Below, piece after piece: positions 35,241 to 45,391 of a stretch of 64,000 nt of DNA (within the stretch, counting starts at the first letter, position 1; each line of letters begins with the position of its first letter). The notes beneath the pieces were generated by a model that did not search any database, was not told the origin of the DNA, and was given only the letters and a program-made list of their open reading frames with translations. The stretch covers positions 4,960,001 through 5,024,000 of the forward strand of contig NZ_CP006704.1 of assembly GCF_000739375.1 (NCBI RefSeq), written 5' to 3'. This DNA comes from Comamonas testosteroni TK102. GTDB taxonomy: Bacteria; Pseudomonadota; Gammaproteobacteria; Burkholderiales; Burkholderiaceae_C. Made by a program: the position numbers and the translations under genes.

Positions 35241-36589
35241 GGCTTGGCTCCGAGAGTGATGGTGACCATGCGCTCGGGCTGAACCATGCGCTGCATCGCC
35301 TCCTTCGCGTCCTTGGTGGTCAGCGCCTGAACGCGATCGGTCCAGTGCTCCAGATAATCGAGCGGCAGCCCGTTCCAGGCAATGTTGGCCACATTGCCCA
35401 GCAGCTTGCGGTTGCTGTCTATGCGCAGGGCAAAGCCGCCGATCAGGTTGTCCTTGGCCGCCTTGAGTTCCTTGTCGGTAGGACCTTCGGCAATGAATTT
35501 GCGCAACACGTCCTGCGAGACCTTGAGCGCCTCGGCCGCCTGATCGGGACGGGTCTGCAGGCCGATGATGAAGGCACCGCGATCCAGTCCCGGCGAGAAG
35601 TCGCTGGAGACCCCGTAGGTCAGGCCCCGCTTCTCACGCACTTCTTCCATCAGCCGCGAGGTGAAGCCGCCGCCGCCCAGAATGTGGTTGCCCACCATCA
35701 CGGCCAGAAAATCGGGATTGTTGCGCGCAATGCCGGGCTGGCCTATGAGCACCTGGGCCTGGGCCGAATCGAACGGAATGTTCTCGACCTTGGCCTCCTT
35801 CAGGTCCTCCACCTTGCTCACGGCAGGCAGCGGCGGGCAGTCGTTGCCATTGGTGGCCTGCAGCGGCCCCAGCAACTGCTTGACCATGGCATCGGCCTGC
35901 TGGCGATTGACCGCTCCCACCACGCTGACCTTGGCGCGGCAGGCAGCAATCAGCTTGCGGTGAAAGTCCTGCATGGCCGAAACATCGATCCGGCCCAGGC
36001 TGTCGACCGTGGTCTGATAGCCATAGGGCGAGCTGCCGAACACGGCCTTTCGCAAGGCCTTGGAGGCCACGGTACCGGGACGGGTGTCGGCTTCCTTGAT
36101 GGAGGCGCTCCAGCGCTCGCGGTCACGCTGCCACACGGCCTCGGGCCAGCTTGGCGACGCGATCTGGCGCGCCGCCAGGGCCACGGCTTTCTGCTGCAGA
36201 TCGGGCACGGTCAGCGTGCGCAGGCCGAAGCTGAAGCTGTCGCGCCCCGCGCTGGCGCCAAAGCTTGCGCCCAGGTCGGCCCAGGCCTGGCCCAGGCCGT
36301 TCTCATCCAGCGCAGGCGCATCGCCCGCCGCCTTGATGCCCTTGGAGGACATCATGGCCACGGCTGCCGCCAGGCCCAGCTTGTCCTCGGGATCGCGGCG
36401 GCTGCCAGCGTCAAAATCTACCTGCACATCCACCATGGGAATGCCGGGACTTTGCACCAGCCAGACCTGGGCACCGCTGGGCTGGGTCCAGTGCTCTATC
36501 GGCAGCAAGGCCCAGGCGGACTGGGTCAGAAAACCCATGCCAGCGCCCACCACAAAAGCGCCAGCAGCTATCTTCTTCATAGTTTTCAT
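35237..36589 (-). CDS. M16 family peptidase homologue without catalytic motif
   Basis: A 450-residue protein with a signal peptide and the M16 (pitrilysin/insulinase) fold. At the place of the zinc motif it reads GLAAAVAMM, so His, Glu and His of HxxEH are Ala75, Ala78 and Met79. The C-terminal R/Y segment (EVREKRGLTYGVSS) is kept. This is the non-catalytic partner type that pairs with an active M16 protein, encoded here 333 bases upstream on the same strand. The ATG at 36589 opens the signal peptide; the frame extends upstream. Confidence 0.9.
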   Translation of the reverse strand: MKTMKKIAAGAFVVGAGMGFLTQSAWALLPIEHWTQPSGAQVWLVQSPGIPMVDVQVDFDAGSRRDPEDKLGLAAAVAMMSSKGIKAAGDAPALDENGLGQAWADLGASFGASAGRDSFSFGLRTLTVPDLQQKAVALAARQIASPSWPEAVWQRDRERWSASIKEADTRPGTVASKALRKAVFGSSPYGYQTTVDSLGRIDVSAMQDFHRKLIAACRAKVSVVGAVNRQQADAMVKQLLGPLQATNGNDCPPLPAVSKVEDLKEAKVENIPFDSAQAQVLIGQPGIARNNPDFLAVMVGNHILGGGGFTSRLMEEVREKRGLTYGVSSDFSPGLDRGAFIIGLQTRPDQAAEALKVSQDVLRKFIAEGPTDKELKAAKDNLIGGFALRIDSNRKLLGNVANIAWNGLPLDYLEHWTDRVQALTTKDAKEAMQRMVQPERMVTITLGAKP

Positions 36590-36641
36590 GTGTTCAACCT
36601 CTGTTTTCCATGACGCCGCATCAGCGAGGGCATGCCCCATG

Positions 36642-36761
36642 CGCAAGCAGCCCGGCACGGGCCGCCCCGCAGCGAAGGCTGCGTTCCCCTCCCCTGGCGC
36701 ACAGCGCGTAGAGAGAAGGAAAGGCGCGGGGCCGCCCAGGCAAGCAGCTCAAGGGGGTTTG
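36642..36761 (-). repeat. GC-rich intergenic repeat, family 1
   Basis: Reverse-orientation copy: GGGCCGCCCCGCAGCGAAGG, GCGCACAGCGCGTAGAGAGA, and a GGCGCGGGGCCGCCC...CTCAAGGGGG end. It shares the internal GCGCGTAGAGAG block with the next copy and with the 21.3-kb copy. Confidence 0.65.
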
Positions 36762-36819
36762 CATCAAAGCAGCTATTTCCACAACGCTGCGCCACCGTGG
36801 GCGCGCACCATACGCGGGC

Positions 36820-36919
36820 AGCCGAGCAAGGGCAGCCCCGCAGCGAAGGCTGCGTTCCCCTCCCTTAGCGCACAGCGCGTAGAGAGAGGGGGAAGACGCA
36901 AAGCGGCTCAGGGGGTGTT
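36820..36919 (-). repeat. GC-rich intergenic repeat, family 1
   Basis: Second reverse-orientation copy: GCAGCCCCGCAGCGAAGGC, GCGCACAGCGCGTAGAGAGA, GGGGGAAGACGCAAAGCGGC, TCAGGGGGTG. Arranged in direct repeat with the copy at 36642. Confidence 0.65.
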
Positions 36920-36922
36920 TCA

Positions 36923-38392
36923 TCAATGCACCGAACCGCCTGCATCGGCCTTGCCGGACATGGGACGCTGGGGCTTGGCGCCTGCGGGCAGCGGCTGGGG
37001 CACCAGAGTGCCGACGGTGAGCTGGTCGTCGCCGAAATACTTGGCGGCCACGGCCTTCACATCGTCGGAGGTGACTTTCTGCAGCTCGGCCAGCAGCTTG
37101 TCCTCGGCATCCAGCGGCATGTTCTGGATCCAGTAATTGCCCAGGTTCTGGGCCTGGCCCATGACGGAATCGCGCTCATAGACGTTGGAGGCCATCCACT
37201 GCGTCTTGACGCGGTCCAGCTCGTCAGCCTGCACGCCCTCCTCGGCCACCTTCTTGATCTGGGCCCGCAAGGCAGCTTCCACATCGGCCACGGTCTTTCC
37301 CTGGGCCGGCACGCCCGTCAGCATGAACAGGCTGGGCCCGCGCCCCAAAATGCTGGCCGAGCTGCCGGCGCTGTCTGCCACACGGCCGTTGGCCTGGCCT
37401 TCGCCCTGCACCAGGGCGCGCTCCAGACGGGCGCCGTCATAACCGTCGAGCACCGCGGACAGCACCAGCAGCGCCAGCGCATCCTTGTCCTCGGCCTGAA
37501 GCTTGTCCACGCTCTTCAGGGTGGGCGTGCGATAGGCCATGGCGATAAAGGCCTGCTCGGCAGGCTGCTTGACCTCGATACGGCGCACGCCGATCTGCCT
37601 GGGTTCGGTCTGCGGCTTGCGCTGCGGCAAGGCGCGCGCAGGAATGCTGCCGTAATACTTCTCGGCCCAGGCACGCACCTGGTTGACGTTCACATCCCCC
37701 ACCACGACCACTGCGGCATTGGACGGCACATACCAGCGCTTGTGGAAGTCGCGCACATCTCCGGGCGTCATGGAGTCCAGATCGCTCATCCAGCCCACCA
37801 CGGGGCGGCGATAGGGCGAGGCCATGAAGGTGGCCGCCATCAGCTGCTCCATCAGCATGGCGCGCGGCTGGTCGTCGGTGCGCATGCGGCGCTCTTCCTT
37901 GATGACCTCGATTTCCTTCTTGAATTCGGAGTCCGGCCACTGGTTGTTGGCAAAACGATCGGATTCCAGCTTCATCACGTCTTCCAGACGGTTGGACGGA
38001 ATCTGCTGGTAATAGCCGGTGTAGTCACGCCAGGTGAACGCGTTTTCCTGGCCACCCAGCGCCGCCACGCGACGCGAGAAGTCTCCGGGCTTGACGCTTT
38101 TGGAGCCCTTGAACATCATGTGCTCCAGCGCATGGGCCACGCCCGTGGTGCCGTCGACCTCGTCCATGGAGCCCACACGTACCCAGACCATGTGCACGGC
38201 CGTGGGCGCGCGCCGGTCGGGCAGCACGATCAGCTGCATGCCGTTCTTCAGCGTGAACTGCTGCACTTGCGGCGCGGCCGCCGTGGCAGCAGCAGGCACA
38301 GGTTGCGACGATGCGCCCGGCGCAGCCAAGGCTGCCCCAGCGCTCAAACAGGCCATTAAGCCCAGTACAGGGAGTGCGCGTACATGTTTCAT
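36923..38392 (-). CDS. M16 family zinc peptidase, catalytic subunit
   Basis: A 489-residue periplasmic protease with signal peptide (cleavage near residue 24) and a low-complexity Pro/Ala linker. The inverted zinc motif HALEH is at residues 87-91 in TTGVAHALEHMMFKG; the distal Glu ligand lies in EVIKEERRM. The R/Y motif usual in active-site closure is weak here and is supplied by the partner encoded downstream. Such pairs degrade peptides in the periplasm. Start at ATG 38392, 28 bases from the divergent ftsY; the frame extends upstream through the ftsY region without support. Confidence 0.9.
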   Translation of the reverse strand: MKHVRALPVLGLMACLSAGAALAAPGASSQPVPAAATAAAPQVQQFTLKNGMQLIVLPDRRAPTAVHMVWVRVGSMDEVDGTTGVAHALEHMMFKGSKSVKPGDFSRRVAALGGQENAFTWRDYTGYYQQIPSNRLEDVMKLESDRFANNQWPDSEFKKEIEVIKEERRMRTDDQPRAMLMEQLMAATFMASPYRRPVVGWMSDLDSMTPGDVRDFHKRWYVPSNAAVVVVGDVNVNQVRAWAEKYYGSIPARALPQRKPQTEPRQIGVRRIEVKQPAEQAFIAMAYRTPTLKSVDKLQAEDKDALALLVLSAVLDGYDGARLERALVQGEGQANGRVADSAGSSASILGRGPSLFMLTGVPAQGKTVADVEAALRAQIKKVAEEGVQADELDRVKTQWMASNVYERDSVMGQAQNLGNYWIQNMPLDAEDKLLAELQKVTSDDVKAVAAKYFGDDQLTVGTLVPQPLPAGAKPQRPMSGKADAGGSVH

Positions 38393-38420
38393 AGAATGAT
38401 GCGATTCTAAAAACCCGCCA

Positions 38421-39593
<1,173 letters not shown>

Positions 39594-39603
39594 AGCACAA
39601 GAA

Positions 39604-39660
39604 CCATAGCTGCCAGCGATTTATCTATCGAGTTTTCAGATAGATTCAGCACTGAAACCC
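39604..39660 (+). repeat. AT-rich intergenic element, family 2
   Basis: CCATAGCTGCCAGCGATTTA, GAGTTTTCAGATAGATTC, CACTGAAACCC. Shares ATAGCTGCCAGCG and TTTTCAGATAGA blocks with the element at 22.5 kb. Confidence 0.55.
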
Positions 39661-39666
39661 AATGAA

Positions 39667-39691
39667 GGAGCGCGCAAGGCGCTCCTTTTTT
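39667..39691 (+). terminator. Rho-independent terminator after ftsY
   Basis: GGAGCGC and GCGCTCC arms with a GCAAG loop and a run of six T. Confidence 0.88.
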
Positions 39692-39700
39692 ATTCAGACT

Positions 39701-40075
39701 TCAGAGCTGCACCTGCTGCTTGATCCACTTGGCATAGTCGTTCAGGCAGCGCTCGGTGCGCATGGTGATCTGGGGAACTTCATAGCTGTGATGGCTGCGC
39801 AGCAGCGCAGTCAGCCGTGGCAGTGCCTCGGGCAGGGTCTTGCAGGTCAGGCGCCATTCGGGAGCGGTCTGCAGCACGCCGTCCCACTCGTAATACGAGG
39901 TGATGCGCTCGGTCTGCACACAGGCCGCAGCCTTGGCCGCGACCAGCGCCCGCGCCATGTCCTCGGCCTCGGCCGAATGCCCAACGGTGGTCGTCACCAC
40001 GCACAGCGTGGCCCAATGACTGTCCTGCGCGGACGCGGACTTGAGAGTGGCGGTCTGGGTAGATGTGGTGCTCAT
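39701..40075 (-). CDS. cutA: Divalent-cation tolerance protein CutA
   Basis: A 124-residue CutA1-type trimeric ferredoxin-like protein. The core has CVVTTTVGHSAEAEDMARALVAAKAAACVQ and ITSYYEWDGVLQTAPEWRLTCKT; the usual ExK strand pairing is kept. Role in copper tolerance is debated. The first about 18 residues (Thr/Ser/Ala-rich) are not part of the fold, so the actual start may be further in. Convergent with ftsY. Confidence 0.9.
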   Translation of the reverse strand: MSTTSTQTATLKSASAQDSHWATLCVVTTTVGHSAEAEDMARALVAAKAAACVQTERITSYYEWDGVLQTAPEWRLTCKTLPEALPRLTALLRSHHSYEVPQITMRTERCLNDYAKWIKQQVQL

Positions 40076-40117
40076 GCAGCCTAGTCTAGGCCCAAGACCG
40101 CCCTGCCCGCCACTGCC

Positions 40118-41122
40118 TTACGCCGGATACAGACCCAGCTGCTGCGCGCGCAGCCGCGTCAGCCCCAGCAGGGCATCGGTGAACGGCGTGCTCATGCCGC
40201 ACATGGCACCCATCTCGCGCACGGCGCCCACCAGGGCGTCCAGCTCCACCGGCTTGCCGGCTTCCACATCCTGGAGCATGGAGGTCTTGAAGCCGCCCAG
40301 CTTGAGCGTGACCTGATGACGGTCCTGCGGGCTGTCGGCAATCGGCAGGCCGATGCGCGCGCCGATTTCCCGGGCCTCCAGCATCACGGCCGTGATGAAG
40401 TTGCGCACCAGCTCATCGCCCAGAATCCTGTCCGTGGTCGCGCCCGTGATCGCACTGACGGGGTTCATGGTCATATTGCCCCAGAGCTTGTACCAGGCGT
40501 CACGCTGGATGTTGTCGCTGAGCCTGACCTCGATGCCGCCCGCGCGCAGCAGCTCGGTCAGTGCCAGCAGACGCGGCGTGGGCGCATCGCCGGGCAGGGC
40601 CATGGGCTCGCCGACGATGAGGCTGTTGCCGAAATGACGGCGCACCACCCCCGGCGCATCGAGAGAGCAGCTGGCATGCACCACCGAGCCGAGCACCTGC
40701 CCGGTGGGAATGGCACGCGCAATCTCGCCCTGCGGGTCCACGGCCCTGAGCTGCAGGCCGCGCAAGCCGGCATCCACGCCACCAGCCAGAAACCACCAGG
40801 GAACGCCGTTCATGGCGGTCAGCACCAGGGTCTGCGGGCCGATCAGCGGTGCGACGGCACGGGCCACCTCGGGCATGGACGGCGCCTTGACGGCAATCAC
40901 CACCACATCCTGCACGCCCAGGGCGGCCGGGTCCTGCTGCGCATTGACGGCCACGGTCTCGCGCTCCTCTCCATGCACCAGCGTCAGGCCGTTGTGCTGC
41001 AGCGCAGCCAGCGTCTGGCCCCGCGCCACGGCGCTCAGCTCGCAGCCGGCCCTGGCCAGCGCCACACCCAGCCAGCCGCCAATGGCGCCGGCACCGTAGA
41101 TACAGACTCTCTTCAGACCCAT
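40118..41122 (-). CDS. panE: 2-dehydropantoate 2-reductase family protein
   Basis: A 334-residue NADPH-dependent ketopantoate reductase family enzyme. N-terminal nucleotide motif CIYGAGAIGGWLGVALARAG (about 7-26); the catalytic Lys region is WYKLWGNMTMNPVSAITG (about 205) and C-terminal helices carry SMLQDVEAGKPVELDALVG, with the substrate Glu. In pantothenate synthesis it makes pantoate for PanC. The family has paralogs with other substrates, so panE is likely but not certain. Monocistronic. Confidence 0.85.
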   Translation of the reverse strand: MGLKRVCIYGAGAIGGWLGVALARAGCELSAVARGQTLAALQHNGLTLVHGEERETVAVNAQQDPAALGVQDVVVIAVKAPSMPEVARAVAPLIGPQTLVLTAMNGVPWWFLAGGVDAGLRGLQLRAVDPQGEIARAIPTGQVLGSVVHASCSLDAPGVVRRHFGNSLIVGEPMALPGDAPTPRLLALTELLRAGGIEVRLSDNIQRDAWYKLWGNMTMNPVSAITGATTDRILGDELVRNFITAVMLEAREIGARIGLPIADSPQDRHQVTLKLGGFKTSMLQDVEAGKPVELDALVGAVREMGAMCGMSTPFTDALLGLTRLRAQQLGLYPA

Positions 41123-41361
41123 GCTCTTGTCTCTCCTGTCTTATGGAACTCTCAAAAAGCAGTGGCTGCCGGTGCTTTACCGTAAAGCATCTGAAGACCT
41201 TGCCCCCTTGAAACCAGGCGATATCTTCGCGGCCGCCGCTCATTGTTGATACGTTAACAGCAGTATCCCCCCGCGCGACACTGAAGGCCGTTGACAGCTG
41301 GGCACCCCGCACTGCGCGCCATGCCAGCTGCCCTGTTCATCGACATTTCAAGGACCGACTC

Positions 41362-41670
41362 ATGAGCTCCAACACCGCCGTCGTCAATCTCACAGCCCAG
41401 ATCACGGCACTGGCCAGCGCCTTGCGCATCGTGCCGGACGCCAGCCCCCAGGCCGTGCAGACGCGCGAGCAGGTGGCTGCCACGCTGGACAAGCACATTC
41501 ACGATGTGCTGGAAGAAGGGGCCCGGGACAACGCCGACGGTGGCAAGACCATCAGGGCGGCGCTGCTGGGCTGGTCGCCACCGCGCCATGAAAAAGCCGG
41601 GCCCAGGGCCCGGCAAAGAGATGCAGCAAACCAGAGAACCCTCAAGGGCCGTGCTCACGCCAGCGTATAG
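41362..41670 (+). CDS. Small hypothetical protein
   Basis: A possible 102-residue protein with AAGGA upstream of its ATG and a regular helical first 70 residues (TAQITALASALRIVPDASPQ, THREQ-like helices). From about residue 76 it reads through a strong hairpin that serves as terminator for the opposite gene and ends inside that gene, so the real product may be shorter or the gene not real. No family recognised. Confidence 0.4.
   Translation: MSSNTAVVNLTAQITALASALRIVPDASPQAVQTREQVAATLDKHIHDVLEEGARDNADGGKTIRAALLGWSPPRHEKAGPRARQRDAANQRTLKGRAHASV
41590..41614 (-). terminator. Rho-independent terminator of the sugar-acid operon
   Basis: On the minus strand GCCGGGCCC pairs with GGGCCCGGC and is followed by TTTTT. 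It lies about 40 bases past the dehydrogenase stop and inside the opposite small ORF. Confidence 0.82.
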
Positions 41671-43103
41671 GCCGTCTTCACCGTGGTGTAGAACTCCTGG
41701 GCATAGCGGCCCTGCTCGCGCGGGCCGTAGCTGCTGCCCTTGCGACCGCCGAACGGCACGTGGTAGTCCACCCCCGCCGTGGGCAGGTTGACCATGACCA
41801 TGCCGGCCTGGCTGTGGCGCTTGAAGTGCGTGGCGTACTTGAGGCTGGTGGTCGCAATGCCGGCCGACAGGCCGAACGGCGTGTCGTTGGCCATGGCCAG
41901 GGCTTCTTCGTAGTCCTTGACGCGGATCACGCTGGCCACGGGGCCGAAGACTTCTTCGCGGTTGATGCGCATGCCGGCTTCGGTGTCCACAAACAGCGTG
42001 GGCGCCATGTAGAAACCATCCTTGCCGCTGCCCGTGTGGCAGGCCACGCGGGCGCCGCCAGCGGCCAGGCGCGCGCCTTCGGCCTTGGCGATTTCCACAT
42101 AGCTCAGATCCTGCTCCAGCTGGGCCTGGCTGACCACGGGGCCCATGTCGGTGCCGGCGGCGCGTGCGTCACCGACCTTGATTTGGACCATGCGCGCCTG
42201 CAGGGCCTCGATGAAGGCCGGGTAGATCCTGTCGGTCACGATCAGGCGGCTCGATGCCGTGCAGCGCTGGCCGCTGGAGTAGAAGCCGCTCTGGGCCGAC
42301 AGTTCCACGGCCTGGTTCAGGTCGGCATCGTCCAGCACGATCTGGGGATTCTTGCCGCCCATTTCCAGCTGCACCTTCTTGCCGCTCTTCACGCAGGCTT
42401 CGGCAATGCCACGGCCCACGCCCGTCGAGCCCGTGAAGCTGATCGCCGCCACGTCGGCGTGGTTGACCAGGGCTTCACCGATCACGCGGCCGCGGCCCAT
42501 GACCAGGTTGAAGACACCGGCGGGGATGCCTGAGCGGTGGATGATGTCGGCCAGGGCCCAGGCACTGCCGGGCACCAGGTCGGCGGGCTTGAGCACCACG
42601 CAGCAGCCGTTGGCCAGGGCCGGAGCGATCTTCCAGGCGGGGATGGCGATGGGGAAGTTCCAGGGCGTGATCAGGCCGACCACACCGATGGGCTCGCGCG
42701 TGATTTCCACGCCGATGCCGGGGCGCACCGAAGGCACGGTCTCGCCAGTGAGGCGCAGGCATTCACCGGCAAAGAACTTGAAGATCTGGCCGGCGCGGCC
42801 GACTTCGCCAATGGCTTCGGGCAGGGTCTTGCCTTCTTCGCGGGCCAGCAGCTCGCCGAGCTCCGCCTTGCGCGCCAGGATCTCCGTGGCTATCTTGTCC
42901 AGGGCGTCGGAGCGCGCCTGGATGCCCGAGGTGGACCAGACTGGGAAAGCGGCAGCGGCGGCGGCCACGGCCGCCTGCACGTCCTCGGCCCCCCCCTGGG
43001 CGTACTCGCCGATCACGTCGGACAGGTCGCTGGGGTTGGTGTTGGGGCAATAGCTGTCAGCAGCCGTCCATTGGCCGTTGATGAGGTTGTGGTGTTGGGT
43101 CAT
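41655..43103 (-). CDS. Aldehyde dehydrogenase, probable 2,5-dioxovalerate dehydrogenase
   Basis: A 482-residue NAD(P)-dependent aldehyde dehydrogenase. Glu and Cys of the active site are in KVQLEMGGKNPQIV (about 250) and SSGQRCTASSRL (about 285); GSTGVGRGIAEA is the nucleotide loop. Gene context (enolase-superfamily dehydratase, DHDPS-family lyase) fits alpha-ketoglutarate semialdehyde dehydrogenase, the last step of pentonate/hexarate routes to 2-oxoglutarate. Substrate is inferred from context. Last gene of the operon, with a terminator behind. Confidence 0.85.
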   Translation of the reverse strand: MTQHHNLINGQWTAADSYCPNTNPSDLSDVIGEYAQGGAEDVQAAVAAAAAAFPVWSTSGIQARSDALDKIATEILARKAELGELLAREEGKTLPEAIGEVGRAGQIFKFFAGECLRLTGETVPSVRPGIGVEITREPIGVVGLITPWNFPIAIPAWKIAPALANGCCVVLKPADLVPGSAWALADIIHRSGIPAGVFNLVMGRGRVIGEALVNHADVAAISFTGSTGVGRGIAEACVKSGKKVQLEMGGKNPQIVLDDADLNQAVELSAQSGFYSSGQRCTASSRLIVTDRIYPAFIEALQARMVQIKVGDARAAGTDMGPVVSQAQLEQDLSYVEIAKAEGARLAAGGARVACHTGSGKDGFYMAPTLFVDTEAGMRINREEVFGPVASVIRVKDYEEALAMANDTPFGLSAGIATTSLKYATHFKRHSQAGMVMVNLPTAGVDYHVPFGGRKGSSYGPREQGRYAQEFYTTVKTAYTLA

Positions 43104-43131
43104 GGATATGCTCTTGATAGAGGAGCTTGCT

Positions 43132-43205
43132 GCACTTTCTATTCATAGATTTCAGTATAAAAAGCACCTGAACTCCTTAATAAAAAAGCGCAACCAGCTC
43201 CTGTA
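43132..43205 (-). repeat. AT-rich intergenic element, family 2
   Basis: TTTCTATTCATAGATTTCAG, TAAAAAGCACCTGAACTCC, AAAAAGCGCAACCAGCTCC. Element of the same general build as the others, between the dehydrogenase and the DHDPS-family gene. Confidence 0.45.
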
Positions 43206-43217
43206 TTCATAGTCGTC

Positions 43218-44147
43218 TCAACGGGCCCAGCGCAGCACCAGCGGGTCCAGCCGGCGGGCGATGTCCAGCAACTGGCGTCGCACCTCGGGGTGCATGGGCG
43301 GCCAGGGCGAGCGCGGCGCATCGCAGGCGATCACGCCGCCCTCCTTCATCAGCGCCTTGGCGGCGAGGAAGCCGGCCTGGCGGTTTTCGTGGTTGATCAG
43401 CGGCAGCCAGCGCTGGTACTGCTCGAAGGCCTTGTCCTTGTCGCCTGCGCGGTGCGCCTCGATGATGGGGCGTATGCCGTCGGCAAAGCCGCCGCCCGTC
43501 ATGGCGCCCGTGGCGCCGGCCTCCAGGTCGGCCAGCAGCGTGATGGCTTCCTCGCCGTCCCAGGGGCCTTCTATCGCTTCGCCGCCCAGGGTGATCAGTT
43601 CGCGCAGCTTGCCCGCCGCACCGGCGGTTTCCATCTTGAAGTAGCTGACCTGCGCTATCTCCCTGGCCATGCGGGCCAGAAAGGCCGGCGACAGCGGCGT
43701 GCCCGCGGCCGGTGCGTCCTGGACCATGATGGGGATGTCGATGGCGTCGGACACGCCCTGGTAGAAGGCCTGCACCTGGGCTTCGCCGAAGCGGAAGGTG
43801 GCGCCGTGGTAGGGCGGCATGACCATGACCATGGCGGCGCCCATGTCCTGGGCACGGCGGCTGCGCTCGGCGCAGATTTTGGTACTGGTGTGCGTGGTGG
43901 TCACGATCACGGGAACGCGGCCGCCCACATGCTCCAGGGCCGTGCGCGTGAGGATTTCGCGCTCCTCGTCCGAAACCAGGAACTGCTCGGAGAAGTTGGC
44001 AAGGATGCACAGGCCGTCCACGCCCGAGTCGATCATGAAATCCAGGCAGCGCTTCTGGCTGGTCAGGTCCAGCGTGCCGTCCTCGTGGAAGGTGGTGGGC
44101 ACGACGGGGAAGATGCCCCGGTAACGGGGATTGGAGAGTGCTGGCAT
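43218..44147 (-). CDS. Dihydrodipicolinate synthase family protein (keto-deoxy sugar acid lyase/dehydratase)
   Basis: A 309-residue class I (Schiff-base) aldolase-superfamily protein. The catalytic Lys is in VSYFKMETAG (about 170) and the Tyr in MPPYHGATF (about 121). In the operon it would act on the 2-keto-3-deoxy acid made by the neighbouring dehydratase, either as a dehydratase giving 2,5-dioxovalerate or as an aldolase. GAGGAGAC precedes the ATG at 44147, which is 11 bases after the dehydratase stop; the frame extends upstream through the next gene. Confidence 0.85.
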   Translation of the reverse strand: MPALSNPRYRGIFPVVPTTFHEDGTLDLTSQKRCLDFMIDSGVDGLCILANFSEQFLVSDEEREILTRTALEHVGGRVPVIVTTTHTSTKICAERSRRAQDMGAAMVMVMPPYHGATFRFGEAQVQAFYQGVSDAIDIPIMVQDAPAAGTPLSPAFLARMAREIAQVSYFKMETAGAAGKLRELITLGGEAIEGPWDGEEAITLLADLEAGATGAMTGGGFADGIRPIIEAHRAGDKDKAFEQYQRWLPLINHENRQAGFLAAKALMKEGGVIACDAPRSPWPPMHPEVRRQLLDIARRLDPLVLRWAR

Positions 44148-44158
44148 GCTGCGTCTCC

Positions 44159-45331
44159 TCAATCGATGATGTGGAACTGGTCCAGATACTCGGTCTTGAG
44201 CGTGAGGCCCAGGCCAGGCACGTCGTCGCGCAGTTGCAGGAAGCCGTTGTCGGCAACCGGTTCGCCGTCGAAGATGTACCAGAACAGCTCGTTGCCGACT
44301 TCCACGTCGAAGATGGGGAAGTACTCGGCCATGGGCGAAGCCAGCGTGCTCATGGTCAGGTGGTAGTTGTGCATCTGGCCGGCATGCGGGATCACGGGCA
44401 CTGAATAGGCTTCGCACAGGGCATTGATCTTGTGCGCCGCCGTGATGCCGCCCACGCGGTTGGTGTCGTACTGCACGACGGAGACGGCCTTCCTGTCCAG
44501 CAGCTGCTTGAAGCCGTAGAGCGAAAACTCGTGCTCGCCGCCCGAGATGGGAACGATGTTCATGGCGTTGAGCTCGGCGTAGCCGTCGATGTCGTCGGCG
44601 ATCACGGGCTCTTCCAGCCAGCGCGGCTCGAACCTGGCCAGCTTGGGCAGCATGCGCTTGGCATACTCCAGGTTCCAGCCCATGTAGCACTCCAGCATCA
44701 GGTCGGTGTCGTAGCCGATCACTTCACGGATGGCTTCGACGGACTTGAGATTCTCCTTCACACCGTCCTGCAAATGGGCGGGCCCGTAGCCGAAGCGCAT
44801 CTTGAAGGCCTTGAAGCCCTGATCCAGGAATTTCTGTGCTTCGTCCTGCATCTCTTTCAGGTCGGTGCGGTAGAGCTTGCTGTAGTAGCAGGGAATCTTT
44901 TCCTTGGTGCGCCCGCCCAGCAGCTTGAACACGGGCTTGTTCACGCTCTTGCCCAGGATGTCCCAGATGGCCAGGTCCACAGCCGAGATGGCGGCCATGG
45001 TCACGCCCTTGCGGCCCCAGGCATGGGTGGCGCGGTACATGCGCTGCCACAGGTATTCGTAGTCCCAGGGGTCCTGGCCGATGACCAGGGGCGCCAGGTA
45101 CTCGTCGATGATGGCCTTGGCTATTCTTGGCGCCAGGGCCACGTTGCCCAGACCGATGATGCCGTCATCGGTTTCGATCTCGACCACGGTCCACGAATGG
45201 AAGCGGAAGGTGCTCATGGACTCGGTGTTGGAGTACACCAGATCCATGGCGTTGGAGCAGAAGTTGCCCTGGGGCGGAACGGTCTTGCCCTTCCATTCAT
45301 AGACACGGGCGCGGACGGACTTGATCTTCAT
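44159..45331 (-). CDS. Enolase-superfamily (MR/MLE) sugar acid dehydratase, rhamnonate-dehydratase-like
   Basis: A 390-residue mandelate racemase/muconate lactonizing enzyme family protein. Metal ligands are the acidic residues in [17 protein letters not shown] and SGGEHEFS; the catalytic His is in [11 protein letters not shown] (about 337). The set matches L-rhamnonate-dehydratase-like members rather than the mandelate racemase KxK type. It would dehydrate an aldonate or aldarate to a 2-keto-3-deoxy acid. The substrate cannot be fixed; downstream genes suggest a pentonate or hexarate route. In an operon with PdxA-like and DHDPS-family genes. Confidence 0.85.
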   Translation of the reverse strand: MKIKSVRARVYEWKGKTVPPQGNFCSNAMDLVYSNTESMSTFRFHSWTVVEIETDDGIIGLGNVALAPRIAKAIIDEYLAPLVIGQDPWDYEYLWQRMYRATHAWGRKGVTMAAISAVDLAIWDILGKSVNKPVFKLLGGRTKEKIPCYYSKLYRTDLKEMQDEAQKFLDQGFKAFKMRFGYGPAHLQDGVKENLKSVEAIREVIGYDTDLMLECYMGWNLEYAKRMLPKLARFEPRWLEEPVIADDIDGYAELNAMNIVPISGGEHEFSLYGFKQLLDRKAVSVVQYDTNRVGGITAAHKINALCEAYSVPVIPHAGQMHNYHLTMSTLASPMAEYFPIFDVEVGNELFWYIFDGEPVADNGFLQLRDDVPGLGLTLKTEYLDQFHIID

Positions 45332-45391
45332 ACAGACCTCGGAAGCAAAGAGTGGGTAGGACAGGCGGCCCAGGCCGCCCGGAAAATGGGC

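Larger units (their letters stand above)
36590..36922 (-). other. Intergenic gap filled by two GC-rich repeats
   Basis: About 330 bases between the two M16 genes. Two family-1 repeat copies in reverse orientation occupy 36642-36761 and 36820-36919. I see no gene; the repeats would be transcribed if the M16 pair is one operon. Confidence 0.6.

Noticed and set aside
36926..38359. Plus-strand frame (477 codons) opposite the M16 catalytic gene
   Set aside because: Antisense to a clear protease gene; no recognisable domain.
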